From contig NZ_JASERL010000005.1 of the NCBI RefSeq assembly GCF_030766935.1, positions 434,001 through 498,000 on the forward strand: 64,000 bases of DNA. The letters run 5' to 3'. Source of the DNA: Streptomyces sp. KL109B (GTDB lineage: Bacteria > Actinomycetota > Actinomycetes > Streptomycetales > Streptomycetaceae). The notes under the pieces are model-generated. The model did not search any database. It saw only the letters and a list, made by a program, of their open reading frames with translations, and was not told the DNA's origin. Of this stretch, positions 16,878 to 25,357 are shown piece after piece. Every line of letters begins with the position of its first letter. Within the stretch, counting starts at the first letter, position 1. The position numbers were made by a program, and so were the translations under genes.

Positions 16878-18563
16878 ATGAGCCAGCTCGTCCTGAAGGA
16901 CGTGACGTACGGCTATCCGGACCGGCCGGTCCTGGACCGGGTCTCGCTGTCCGTGCGGCCCGGTGAGAAGGCGTGCGTCATCGGTGAGAACGGCTCGGGC
17001 AAGTCGACGCTGCTGCGGCTGCTCGCGGGCGAGCTCGCCCCGGCCGACGGCTCCGTGGTCGTGACCGCCGACGGCGGCAGCGGCTACCTCGCGCAGACGC
17101 AGCCGCTGCCCCCGCAGGCCACGGTGCAGGACGCCGTGGACGCGGCGCTCGCCGAGCTGCGGGACCTGGAGCGGCGCATCGGGGATGCGGAGGCGTCGCT
17201 CGGTTCGGCCGGTCCCGGCGAGCTGACGGCGTACGCGGATCTGGTCGAGGCCTTCGAGGCGCGCGACGGCTACCGCGCGGACGCCCGCCTCGACGCCGCC
17301 CTGCACGGCCTCGGCGTCCCGCACCTGGCGCGCACGCGCACGCTCGGCTCCCTGTCGGGCGGCGAGGCGGCGCGCCTCGGCCTTGCCTGCGTCCTCGCCC
17401 CGCAGCCCGAACTGCTGCTCCTCGACGAGCCGACCAACCACCTCGACGACGAGGCGCTGAGCTGGCTGGAGGACCGGCTCCGAGCGCACCGGGGCACGGT
17501 CGTCGCGGTCACCCACGACCGCGTGTTCCTCGACCGGGTGGCCGGAACGATCGTCGAGGTCGACGGCGACCGCCGCTCCGTCGCCCGCTACGGCAACGGC
17601 TGGCACGGCTACCTGGAACAGCGCACGAGCGCGCGGCGCCGCTGGGAGGAGCGGTACCGGGCGTGGTCCGACGAGGTCGACCGCCAGGAACGCATCGCCG
17701 AGGACACCTCCGCCCGCCTCTCCGGCGGCTGGCGGATGCGCGACAGCAGCACCTTCGCCAAGTTCTCCAAGCACCAGCGCTCGGTGGAGGGCCAGGTGTC
17801 GGGCGTCGTCCGCAACGCACGCGAGCGGCTGCGCAGGCTGCGCGCCGACCCGGTCCCGAAGCCGCCGGAGCCGTTGCGGTTCCGTGTGGACGTGGACATG
17901 GACGTGGACGTGGACGTGGGTGCGGTGAGCGGGAGCCCGCTGGGCTCCGCCGAGCACGGTGTCCTCGAAGGCGGCGACCACCCCTTCCTCCGCCCCGTAG
18001 AGGTCACGGACGTCGTGGTCGACGGTCGGCTCGACGTGCCGGGGCTGATCCTCGAACCCGGCTCCCGCACCCTCGTGACCGGGCCCAACGGGGCCGGTAA
18101 ATCGACCCTGCTCGCGCTCCTCGCCGGGCGCCTCGCGCCGGACCGGGGAACGGTCCAACTCCCGCCGCGCATCGGCTACTTGACCCAGGAAGTCGCGCAC
18201 GACGGCACACGGCAGCCGCTCCTCGACGCGTTCGCGGCCGGGCTCGGCGGGCTGCCCGAGGACCACGCGCGGGCCCTGCTCGCGCTGGGCCTGTTCCGGG
18301 AGGAGGACCTGGCGGTACCCGTGCGGGACCTCTCCGTGGGGCAGCGCCGCCGCCTCGACCTGGCCCGCCTCGTCACTCGCCCCGCCGACCTGCTGCTCCT
18401 GGACGAGCCGACGAACCACGTCTCCCCCGCCCTCGCGGAAGACCTCGACGCGGCCCTGTCCGGCTACGCGGGCACCCTCGTCGTGGTCTCCCACGACCGC
18501 CGCCTCCGGTCCCGCTTCGAGGGCCGTCAGGTGCGGGTGGCGGGCGGGTCCGTCGCGGGGTGA
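16878..18563 (+). CDS. ABC-F family ATPase
   Basis: A 561-residue soluble protein with two ATPase domains and no membrane segment, as in ABC-F proteins that act on the ribosome (antibiotic resistance or translation control). Domain 1: Walker A GENGSGKST, signature LSGGEAARLGLA, Walker B with DEPTNHLDD. Domain 2: GPNGAGKST, LSVGQRRRLDLARL, DEPTNH. The linker holds an odd run of Asp-Val/Met repeats (about residues 339-349). ATG 16878 is chosen, with AGAGGGG 10 bases upstream. The 3-prime end overlaps the convergent holin-like gene by 37 bp. Confidence 0.9.
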   Translation: MSQLVLKDVTYGYPDRPVLDRVSLSVRPGEKACVIGENGSGKSTLLRLLAGELAPADGSVVVTADGGSGYLAQTQPLPPQATVQDAVDAALAELRDLERRIGDAEASLGSAGPGELTAYADLVEAFEARDGYRADARLDAALHGLGVPHLARTRTLGSLSGGEAARLGLACVLAPQPELLLLDEPTNHLDDEALSWLEDRLRAHRGTVVAVTHDRVFLDRVAGTIVEVDGDRRSVARYGNGWHGYLEQRTSARRRWEERYRAWSDEVDRQERIAEDTSARLSGGWRMRDSSTFAKFSKHQRSVEGQVSGVVRNARERLRRLRADPVPKPPEPLRFRVDVDMDVDVDVGAVSGSPLGSAEHGVLEGGDHPFLRPVEVTDVVVDGRLDVPGLILEPGSRTLVTGPNGAGKSTLLALLAGRLAPDRGTVQLPPRIGYLTQEVAHDGTRQPLLDAFAAGLGGLPEDHARALLALGLFREEDLAVPVRDLSVGQRRRLDLARLVTRPADLLLLDEPTNHVSPALAEDLDAALSGYAGTLVVVSHDRRLRSRFEGRQVRVAGGSVAG

Positions 18564-18796
18564 GGACCGGAGGCGGTGGGCGCCTCCAGGACACCCGGAC
18601 CGTGCGGTCCGATGCCCGCGGTGCCGACCGCCGTGAGGACCGCGAGCAGCGCCGCGAGGCCCGCCGTGCCGAGGGCCGCGGCCCAGTCGACGTCGAGCAG
18701 GCTCGTCGCGCCCGCGACCAGCACGGCGGCCAGCGCCTGCGCGAACGTCCGGATCGCGCGCTCGGCGGTGGCCTTCCAGAAACCGATGCTCCACAT
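18527..18796 (-). CDS. Small holin-like membrane protein
   Basis: An 89-residue protein resembling r1t-type phage holins, a group found as single genes in Streptomyces. It opens with FWKATAERAIRTFAQ and has two hydrophobic segments (about residues 17-35 and 42-63) with a short turn at the Asp pair between them; the C-terminus is Pro/Thr-rich. GGGGGAG lies 6 bases before the ATG, so it is likely translated. Holins make membrane holes; in hosts they may help export or lysis. No endolysin or other phage gene is near. Confidence 0.75.
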   Translation of the reverse strand: MWSIGFWKATAERAIRTFAQALAAVLVAGATSLLDVDWAAALGTAGLAALLAVLTAVGTAGIGPHGPGVLEAPTASGPHPATDPPATRT

Positions 18797-18810
18797 GACG
18801 TACTCCCCCG

Positions 18811-18833
18811 TTCGTCCGAAGGCTTCGTCCGAA
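18811..18833 (+). promoter_or_regulatory. Repeated TTCGTCCGAA sites between divergent genes
   Basis: TTCGTCCGAA occurs at 18811-18820 and 18824-18833, and each copy is nearly a palindrome (TTCG-NN-CGAA). They lie just upstream of the holin-like gene in the gap it shares with the SGNH hydrolase. They could be operator half-sites or simple repeats. Confidence 0.3.
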
Positions 18834-18948
18834 GCCCTCGCGCGAAGCCCTCGCGGCTCCGCGCTCCTGGCATACCGCCACCGGGCCCGGCCGCACCAGA
18901 CCCGCGGCGCACACCGCTTCGTTGCCCCGGGATACGATCTGTCCAGCC

Positions 18949-19731
18949 ATGCACACGAACCCCACCCACACCAGCCTCGTCGCGGTCGGCGACTCCTTCA
19001 CCGAGGGCATGTCGGACCTGCTGCCCGACGGCTCGTACCGCGGCTGGGCCGACCTCCTCGCCGACCGGATGGCCGCGCGCACCCCCGACTTCCGCTACGC
19101 GAACCTCGCCGTACGCGGAAAGCTCATCGGCCAGATCGTCGACGAGCAGATCGATGTCGCCGCCGCGATGAAGGCGGATGTCGTCACGCTGGTCGGCGGC
19201 CTCAACGACACCTTGCGCCCCAAGTGCGACATGGTCCGCGTCCGCGATCTGCTGACCCGGGCCGTGGAGACGCTGGCCCCGTCCTGCGAGCAGCTGGTGC
19301 TCATGCGCAGCCCCGGCCGCAACGGCCCGGTGATGGAGCGCTTCCGGCCGCGCATGGAGGAGCTGTTCACCTGCATCGACGACCTCGCGGCGAAGCACGG
19401 CGCCGTCGTCGTCGACCTGTACGGCGCCCCGGTCCTCGGCGACCAGCGCCTGTGGGACGTCGACCGGCTGCACCTCACGGCTGAGGGCCACCGCCGGGTC
19501 GCGGAGGCGGTCTGGCAGACGCTCGGCTACGAGCCCGAGTCCGACTGGCGCGCCGCGCTCGCCCCCGCCGTCCCCCCGAACTGGCTGACCCGCCGCGCGG
19601 CCGACGCCCGCTTCGCCAAGCAGCACCTGGCCCCCTGGATCGCCCGCCGCCTGACCGGCCGCTCCTCGGGCGACGGCCGCTCCCCGAAGCGCGCAGAGCT
19701 GTCCCCGTACCCGGACGACTCCCGCCCCTAG
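18949..19731 (+). CDS. SGNH/GDSL hydrolase
   Basis: A 260-residue SGNH esterase/lipase-fold protein. Catalytic Ser16 lies in GDSFTEG; block III GGLNDT supplies the oxyanion Asn; the Asp-His pair is in DVDRLHLTAEGH. No signal peptide is seen, so it probably acts in the cytoplasm. ATG 18949 gives the usual short N-terminus before the GDS motif. The substrate is unknown. The following 234 bases hold tandem repeats and a GC-rich hairpin. Confidence 0.92.
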   Translation: MHTNPTHTSLVAVGDSFTEGMSDLLPDGSYRGWADLLADRMAARTPDFRYANLAVRGKLIGQIVDEQIDVAAAMKADVVTLVGGLNDTLRPKCDMVRVRDLLTRAVETLAPSCEQLVLMRSPGRNGPVMERFRPRMEELFTCIDDLAAKHGAVVVDLYGAPVLGDQRLWDVDRLHLTAEGHRRVAEAVWQTLGYEPESDWRAALAPAVPPNWLTRRAADARFAKQHLAPWIARRLTGRSSGDGRSPKRAELSPYPDDSRP

Positions 19732-19751
19732 AACCCTTCTCCTCGACACAG

Positions 19752-19832
19752 CCCGCCGACGGTCCCGCATCATCACGCCCCGCCGACGGTCCCGCATCAT
19801 CACGCCCCGCCAACGGTCCCGCATCATCACGC
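19752..19832 (+). repeat. Three 27-bp direct tandem repeats
   Basis: Copies at 19752-19778, 19779-19805 and 19806-19832; the third differs by one base (CCGCCAACGG for CCGCCGACGG). A partial fourth begins at 19833. There are no spacers, so this is not a CRISPR. It lies between the SGNH hydrolase and the AraC regulator. Confidence 0.95.
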
Positions 19833-19850
19833 CCTGCCGTCGGACGAGAG

Positions 19851-19880
19851 GCAGCGGGGTCCGGGGCAGAGCCCCGCGAC
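19851..19880 (+). repeat. Short copy of an interspersed hairpin repeat
   Basis: GCAGCGGGGTCCGGGGCAGA followed by GCCCCGCGAC matches the hairpin part of the 52-bp element at 52495-52546 and 58012-58063. The GCGGGG and CCCCGC arms can pair. It follows the 27-bp repeats and could act as a terminator for the SGNH hydrolase. Confidence 0.75.
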
Positions 19881-19965
19881 CGCACCCCCGTGAGACCGAA
19901 ACCCTTGCCAACCCGCCGCCCCACCCGTTTCACTCGTGCCACGGGGCCCGGCAAGGAGCGTGACC

Positions 19966-20994
19966 ATGAAGCCTCGCGTCCGCAGCGCCGCGCTCAGCGG
20001 CTACGTCCCCCTCACCCGCTCACTCGGCATCGCCCCGCACCCGCTCCTGCGCGAGGTCGGCCTGCGCCCCGCCGAACTCTCCGTACAGGACCACTGGATC
20101 CCCGGCCCCGCGGTGACCCGCCTACTGGAACGGTCCGCCGCCGCGGCCCGCCGCGAGGACTTCGGCCTGCTGCTCGCCGGCCGGCGCCGGTTCGCGAACC
20201 TGGGCCCGATCAGCCTCGTGGCCCGCGAGGAGCCGACCCTGCGCGGCGCGCTCGAACTCCTGATCCGGCACGAGGACGCGTACAACGAGATGCTGCACGG
20301 CCGCCTCGACGAATCCGGGGACCGGTCGGTGCTGAAGGTGTGGCTGGAGTCGGGCGAGCCCGCGCCCACCCGGCAGGCGACGGAGCTGGCCGTCGCCGTC
20401 TTCCACCACGTCGTACGGGAGATCCTCGGCGAGCGCTGCCGCCCGGTCGCGGTCTGCTTCACGCACTCCGCGCCCGCCGAACTCGGCACGCACCGCCGCC
20501 TGTTCGGCCCCGCCGTGGAGTTCGACCGCGACTTCGACGGCCTGGTGCTGCACACCCACGACCTCGACGCCCCCAATCCGCACTCGGACCCGCTGCTGCA
20601 CGCGTACGCCCGCCAGTTCTTCGACTCGGTCACCGAGCCGCGCGGGGCCGCGCTCGTCGACCAGGTGCGGGAGCTGATCGAGGCGCTGCTGCCGACGGGC
20701 CGCTGTTCCATCGAGGAGGTCGCGCACCGCCTCGGCGTGGACCGCAGGACGGTGCACCGGCATCTGGCGGCGGCCGGGCAGACGTTCTCCTCGCTGCTCA
20801 ACTCCACGCGGGCCCGCCGCGCGGAACAGTTGGTGGCGAACCCGAGCCATCAACTGACCGAGGTCTCGCTCCTCCTCGGCTTCTCCGCGCCGAGCGGCTT
20901 CTCGCGCTGGTTCCGCGACCAGTTCGGCTGCACCCCGCGCGCCTGGCGGGCCCGGCGCACGGGCACGGGTGCGTCAACTCCTGTCCCCAAGTGA
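19966..20994 (+). CDS. AraC family transcriptional regulator
   Basis: A 342-residue regulator with an N-terminal arabinose-binding-like domain (about residues 15-200) and a C-terminal AraC helix-turn-helix domain (about 235-335, with FSSLLNSTRARRAEQLV and SAPSGFSRWFRDQFGCTPRA). ATG 19966 follows AAGGAG at 7 bases. It precedes the BKACE operon on the same strand with a 93-bp promoter gap, so it is probably the activator of that operon, responding to its substrate. This link is inferred from position. Confidence 0.9.
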   Translation: MKPRVRSAALSGYVPLTRSLGIAPHPLLREVGLRPAELSVQDHWIPGPAVTRLLERSAAAARREDFGLLLAGRRRFANLGPISLVAREEPTLRGALELLIRHEDAYNEMLHGRLDESGDRSVLKVWLESGEPAPTRQATELAVAVFHHVVREILGERCRPVAVCFTHSAPAELGTHRRLFGPAVEFDRDFDGLVLHTHDLDAPNPHSDPLLHAYARQFFDSVTEPRGAALVDQVRELIEALLPTGRCSIEEVAHRLGVDRRTVHRHLAAAGQTFSSLLNSTRARRAEQLVANPSHQLTEVSLLLGFSAPSGFSRWFRDQFGCTPRAWRARRTGTGASTPVPK

Positions 20995-21014
20995 CAAGTT
21001 GGCTGTCCCTTTCG

Positions 21015-21044
21015 GTTAAGCGGCTCTCGTAACCCGTCCTTAAC
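21015..21044 (+). promoter_or_regulatory. Inverted GTTAAG/CTTAAC repeat before the BKACE operon
   Basis: GTTAAG (21015-21020) and CTTAAC (21039-21044) form an inverted repeat with an 18-base centre in the 93-bp region between the AraC regulator and the operon. It is a possible regulator site or part of the promoter. Position-based guess. Confidence 0.3.
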
Positions 21045-21087
21045 GTGTCGGTGGTAGGCGAGAAACCGCACCGAAGGGTACGTATCC

Positions 21088-22164
21088 ATGCATTTCCATG
21101 ACGACTCCCTCTACCCCGAGAACCAGCAGAAGCTGGTCGTCCAGGTGGCGCCCTACGGCCCCGAGTGGCTGCCCGGCGACGCCGACGACCTGCCGCTGAC
21201 CATGGACGAGCACGTACAGGCCGCCGTGGACTGCTACAACGCGGGCGCCACCGTCCTGCACATCCACGTACGGGAGTTGGACGGGCACGGCTCGAAGCGG
21301 CTGTCGATGTTCAACGAGCTGATGGGGCGGCTGCGCGAGGCCGTGCCCGACATGGTGCTGCAGATCGGCGGTTCGATCTCCTTCGCCCCGGAGGACGAGG
21401 GCGGCGACGCGCAGTGGCTGAGCTACGACACCCGTCACATGCTGGCGGAGGTCTCGCCCGCGCCCGACCAGGTCACCATCGCGATCAACACCAACCAGAT
21501 GAACATCGTCGAGCTCTTCGACGACGCCGACATCGAGGGCACGTCCATCGCCAAGCCCGGCTACTACAAGGCGTACCGGGACATGGTCGTCGAGGCGGGG
21601 CCCGAGTTCTACCTGGAGCACCTGAAGCGGCTGCGGGCGAACGGCATCCAGCCGCACTTCCAGCTCGCCAACCTGTCCCAGCTGGAGACCGTCGAGCGCC
21701 TCATCCGCAAGGGCGAGTACCACGGCCCGCTCGTCCTCAACTACGTGGCGATCGGCGGCGGTTTCGCGGGCCGGCACCCCGCCGACCTGGTCGAGTTCAT
21801 CCGCCGCGTGCCGGACGGCGCCGTCCTCACCATCGAGGCGTCGATGCGCGCGGTGGCCCCCATGAACGCGGTCGGCATCGCGCTCGGCGCGCACGTCCGT
21901 GTCGGCAACGAGGACAACCTGTGGCGGAGGAAGGGCGAGCGGATGTCGTCCGTGCAGCAGGTCGAGCAGATGGTGCGGATCGCCGACGCGGTCGGCCGCG
22001 AGGTGGCCTCGGGACCGGAGGCCCGCGAGATCTACCGGCTCGGCGAGTGGTACGACAGCACCGACGAGACCCTCGCGCAGTTGGGCATGGTGCCCAATCG
22101 CGTCCCCGGGCAGCGCGGCGCCATGCTGCGTCCTGTCAACGTCGAGTCCGAGGGCGGCCGCTGA
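21088..22164 (+). CDS. BKACE family beta-keto acid cleavage enzyme (DUF849)
   Basis: A 358-residue TIM-barrel protein of the BKACE family, which splits a beta-keto acid with acetyl-CoA into an acetoacetyl (or related) product and a CoA ester; the founding member acts in lysine fermentation and others in carnitine breakdown. The zinc-binding HIH pair (H58, H60) followed by VR is visible, as is LTIEASMRAVAPMNAVGIAL near residue 250. It starts the operon and is coupled to the next gene by a TGATG junction. Its keto acid cannot be told from sequence alone. Confidence 0.88.
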   Translation: MHFHDDSLYPENQQKLVVQVAPYGPEWLPGDADDLPLTMDEHVQAAVDCYNAGATVLHIHVRELDGHGSKRLSMFNELMGRLREAVPDMVLQIGGSISFAPEDEGGDAQWLSYDTRHMLAEVSPAPDQVTIAINTNQMNIVELFDDADIEGTSIAKPGYYKAYRDMVVEAGPEFYLEHLKRLRANGIQPHFQLANLSQLETVERLIRKGEYHGPLVLNYVAIGGGFAGRHPADLVEFIRRVPDGAVLTIEASMRAVAPMNAVGIALGAHVRVGNEDNLWRRKGERMSSVQQVEQMVRIADAVGREVASGPEAREIYRLGEWYDSTDETLAQLGMVPNRVPGQRGAMLRPVNVESEGGR

Positions 22165-23135
22165 TGGCGTACGCGGTCCGCTTCCACGAGACCGGCGGCC
22201 CGGACGTGCTGCGCTGGGAGCAGGTCGACGTGGCCGCCCCGGGCCCCGGCGAGGTGCGCGTGCGGCATCAGGCGGTCGGCCTGAACTTCGCCGACACCTA
22301 CTTCCGCACCGGCCTGTACCCGGCGCCGCTGCCCGCAGGGCTCGGCGTCGAGGGCGCGGGAGTGATCCTTCAAGTCGGCCCCGGTGTCACGGAGTTCGCG
22401 GCGGGCGACCGGGTCACGTACACGGGCAGCCCGCTCGGCGCGTACAGCACCGAGCGGGTGATGCCGACGGATTCGCTGATCAAGCTGCCGGACGCGATCG
22501 GCTTCGACACCGCCGCCGCGATGACGATGCGCGGGCTCACCTCGGCGTATCTGCTGCGCCGCATCCACCCGCTGCGGGCCGGCGACACGATCCTGCTGCA
22601 CGCGGCGGCGGGCGGCGTCGGCCTGATCCTCACGCAGTGGGCGAAGCTGCTCGGCATCACCGTCATCGGCACGGTGTCGACACCGGAGAAGGCGGCCGTC
22701 GCCCGGGAGCACGGCTGCGACCACACCATCCTGTACCGGCGCGAGAACGTCGCCGAGCGGGTCCGTGAACTCACGGGCGGGGAAGGCGTTCCGCTCGTCC
22801 TGGACAGCGTCGGCAAGGACACCGTCGAGGCGTCGATGGCCTCGCTGCGCCGCCGCGGACTCCTCGTCTGCTTCGGCACCGCGTCGGGGGTGCCGCCGCT
22901 GGACGCGATGCAACTGGCCGTCCACGGCTCGCTGTTCGTGACCCGGCCCGCGCTCGCCGACTACATCGCGGACCCGGCCGAACGGGCCGCGCTCGCCGGT
23001 GAGTTGTTCGACCACGTGGCGGCCGGCCGGATCACGGTCCGGATCCCGCAGCGGTTCGCGCTGCCGGACGCGGTCGACGCGCACCGCGCCCTGGAGTCGG
23101 GCCGCACGACGGGCTCGTCCGTCTTCGTCCTCTGA
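22164..23135 (+). CDS. Quinone oxidoreductase-type zinc-free reductase
   Basis: A 323-residue MDR-superfamily protein of the quinone oxidoreductase group, with GroES-like N-terminal domain (FHETGGPDVLRWEQV, VGLNFADTYFRTGLYP) and NADPH-binding Rossmann domain (HAAAGGVGLILTQWAKLLG). The zinc ligands of alcohol dehydrogenases are missing, as expected for this group. The ATG overlaps the BKACE stop (TGATG). In this operon it probably reduces or oxidises an intermediate. Confidence 0.92.
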   Translation: MAYAVRFHETGGPDVLRWEQVDVAAPGPGEVRVRHQAVGLNFADTYFRTGLYPAPLPAGLGVEGAGVILQVGPGVTEFAAGDRVTYTGSPLGAYSTERVMPTDSLIKLPDAIGFDTAAAMTMRGLTSAYLLRRIHPLRAGDTILLHAAAGGVGLILTQWAKLLGITVIGTVSTPEKAAVAREHGCDHTILYRRENVAERVRELTGGEGVPLVLDSVGKDTVEASMASLRRRGLLVCFGTASGVPPLDAMQLAVHGSLFVTRPALADYIADPAERAALAGELFDHVAAGRITVRIPQRFALPDAVDAHRALESGRTTGSSVFVL

Positions 23136-23150
23136 ACCACGGGAGCCACC

Positions 23151-24023
23151 ATGTCCGTACGCACGCGCACACCCCTGTCCGTCGCACCTCTCACCTGCAC
23201 CCTCGGCGCCGAGCTGCACGGGGTTCAGCTCGGCGACGCCGCCCACGACGACGACCTGTTCGCCGAGATCCGCCAACTCCTGCTCCAGTACAAGGTGTTG
23301 TTCCTGCGCGACCAGACCATGACGCGCGCCGAACACGTCGCGTTCGCCTCCCGCTTCGGCCCCCTTGAGGACCACCCGGTGGCGGGCAGCGACCCCGAAC
23401 ACCCCGGCCTCGTCCGCATCTACAAGGACCTCGACTCCAAGCCCGAGCACTACGAGAACGCGCTGCACTGCGACGCGACGTGGCGCGAGTGCCCGCCGAT
23501 GGGCGCGGTGCTGCGCTGCGTCGAGGGCCCGGCCGTCGGCGGCGACACCATGTGGATCGACATGGCGGAGGCGTACCGGCGGCTGCCCGACCGGGTCAAG
23601 CGGCGCGTCGAGGGGCTGCGCGCCCGGCACAGCATCGAGGCCACGTTCGGCGCGGTCATGCCGATCGCCGAACGGCACGCGCTCAAGGAACGCTTCCCCG
23701 ACCCGGAGCACCCGGTGGTGCGCACCCACCCGGAGACCGGCGAGAAGATCCTCTTCGTCAACGCGTTCACCACGCACTTCGTGAACTACCACCGCCCGGA
23801 GAACGTGCGCTTCGGCCAGGACTACGCGCCCGGCGCCGCCGACCTCCTGCGCTATCTGATCAGCCAGGCCGCCGTCCCCGAGTACCAGGTGCGCTGGCGC
23901 TGGACCCCGAACTCCGTCGCCATCTGGGACAACCGCTCCACCCAGCACTACGCCGTCCAGGACTACTGGCCCGCCGTGCGCCGCATGGAGCGCGCCGGCA
24001 TCACCGGCGATCGACCCTTCTGA
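23151..24023 (+). CDS. TauD/TfdA-type 2-oxoglutarate dioxygenase
   Basis: A 290-residue Fe(II)/2-oxoglutarate dioxygenase. The HxD iron motif is H106-C-D108 and the distal His is about H266 (NRSTQHYAVQDYWP), with Arg residues a few positions later for 2-oxoglutarate. Family members hydroxylate taurine, 2,4-D or trimethylamine-type compounds, often releasing a leaving group. It starts 15 bases after the reductase and overlaps the MFS gene (TGATG). It may carry out the first oxidation of the operon's substrate. Confidence 0.92.
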   Translation: MSVRTRTPLSVAPLTCTLGAELHGVQLGDAAHDDDLFAEIRQLLLQYKVLFLRDQTMTRAEHVAFASRFGPLEDHPVAGSDPEHPGLVRIYKDLDSKPEHYENALHCDATWRECPPMGAVLRCVEGPAVGGDTMWIDMAEAYRRLPDRVKRRVEGLRARHSIEATFGAVMPIAERHALKERFPDPEHPVVRTHPETGEKILFVNAFTTHFVNYHRPENVRFGQDYAPGAADLLRYLISQAAVPEYQVRWRWTPNSVAIWDNRSTQHYAVQDYWPAVRRMERAGITGDRPF

Positions 24024-25357
24024 TGGCGGGCGCCGTCCTGACGTCACGGTCCGCGGACACACCACCGGCCGTGTCGCGCCGCTACGCGTGGCTCGTGTTC
24101 GCCCTGAGCTTCGCCCTGCTCCTGTCCGACTACATGTCACGGCAGGTACTGAACGCCGTCTTCCCGATGCTGAAGGCCGAATGGCTGCTCTCCGACGGCG
24201 AGTTGGGGACGCTGAGCGGGGTCGTCGCGCTGATGGTCGGCGTGCTGACCTTCCCGCTGTCCCTGCTCGCGGACCGCTGGGGCCGGGTGCGCATCCTGGT
24301 CGCGGCCGCCGCGGTGTGGAGCCTGGCGACGCTGGGCTGCGCCGTCGCGGCGGGCTACGGCGAGATGTTCGCGGCCCGCTTCGTGGTCGGTGTCGGCGAG
24401 GCGGCGTACGGAAGCGTCGGCATCGCGGTCGTGCTGAGCGTGTTCCCGGTGTCCCTGCGGGCGACGCTGGCCGGGGCGTTCATGGCCGGGGGCTCCTTCG
24501 GCTCGGTGCTCGGCGTCTCGGTCGGCGGCGTGGTGGCGCAGGCGCACGGCTGGCGCTGGGCGTTCGGCGTGATGGGCCTGTACGGGCTGGTGCTCGCGGT
24601 CGGCTACGGCCTGGTGGTCAAGGAGCGCAAGCTCGGCGAGCGCCCTCCCACGGGTCCCCGCCGCCCGCCGATCCGCTCCCAACTGCCGCACCTGTTCAAC
24701 TCGGTGTCCGTGGTGTGCGCCTACGTCGGCAGCGGCCTTCAGATGTTCCTGGCGATGGCGCTGCTGACGTGGATGCCCAGCTATCTGGAGCGGTCCTACG
24801 GGCTTCCCACCAGTAAGGCGGGCCTGGCGGCAGGCGCGTTCGCCCTCATCGGCGGGCTCGGCATGATCCTGTGCGGCGCCGTGGCCGACCGGCTCAGCAG
24901 ACGCGCCGGGATCCGCAACTGGACCGTGGCCATCGTTTGCAGCCTCGGCTCGCTCACCCTCCTGACCGCCGGTTTCCTGCTGCCGACCGGTCCGGCGCAG
25001 CTCGCCCTGGTCGGCCTGGGCACGCTGCTCGCGGGCGGCACCTCGGGCCCGGCGGCGGCGATGGTGGCGAGCCTGACCCCGGCCGCGATCGCCGCGACGG
25101 CGCTCGCCACGCTCACCCTCGCCAACAGCCTCATCGGCCTGGCACCGGGCCCCGCCCTGACCGGCGTCCTCGCCGACCACCTGGGCCTGACGGGGGCGCT
25201 GCGGGTGATCCCGCTCGTCGCACTCCTCGGCGCCACGGCCTTCGCCATCGGCAGACGCACGTACGAGAAGGACCTGCGCCGCACGGCCACGACCACGGCC
25301 ACGGCCACGACTACCGCCACTACCTCCGCCACGAGCACCTTGGAGCCCCCACCGTGA
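24023..25357 (+). CDS. MFS transporter
   Basis: A 444-residue major facilitator protein with about twelve hydrophobic segments. The loop 2-3 motif is LADRWGRVRIL, and the opening YMSRQVLNAVFPML resembles the spinster/sugar-acid transporter type. The cytoplasmic C-terminus is a low-complexity Thr/Ala run. The ATG overlaps the dioxygenase stop and the stop overlaps the hydrolase start (GTGA). It is likely the importer of the operon's substrate. Confidence 0.9.
   Translation: MAGAVLTSRSADTPPAVSRRYAWLVFALSFALLLSDYMSRQVLNAVFPMLKAEWLLSDGELGTLSGVVALMVGVLTFPLSLLADRWGRVRILVAAAAVWSLATLGCAVAAGYGEMFAARFVVGVGEAAYGSVGIAVVLSVFPVSLRATLAGAFMAGGSFGSVLGVSVGGVVAQAHGWRWAFGVMGLYGLVLAVGYGLVVKERKLGERPPTGPRRPPIRSQLPHLFNSVSVVCAYVGSGLQMFLAMALLTWMPSYLERSYGLPTSKAGLAAGAFALIGGLGMILCGAVADRLSRRAGIRNWTVAIVCSLGSLTLLTAGFLLPTGPAQLALVGLGTLLAGGTSGPAAAMVASLTPAAIAATALATLTLANSLIGLAPGPALTGVLADHLGLTGALRVIPLVALLGATAFAIGRRTYEKDLRRTATTTATATTTATTSATSTLEPPP

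Noticed and set aside
18527..18796. Holin-like gene as part of a prophage
   Set aside because: No capsid, terminase, integrase, endolysin or att-like repeats in the surrounding 20 kb.
19752..19832. Tandem repeats as a CRISPR array
   Set aside because: Copies touch with no spacers and no cas gene is near.
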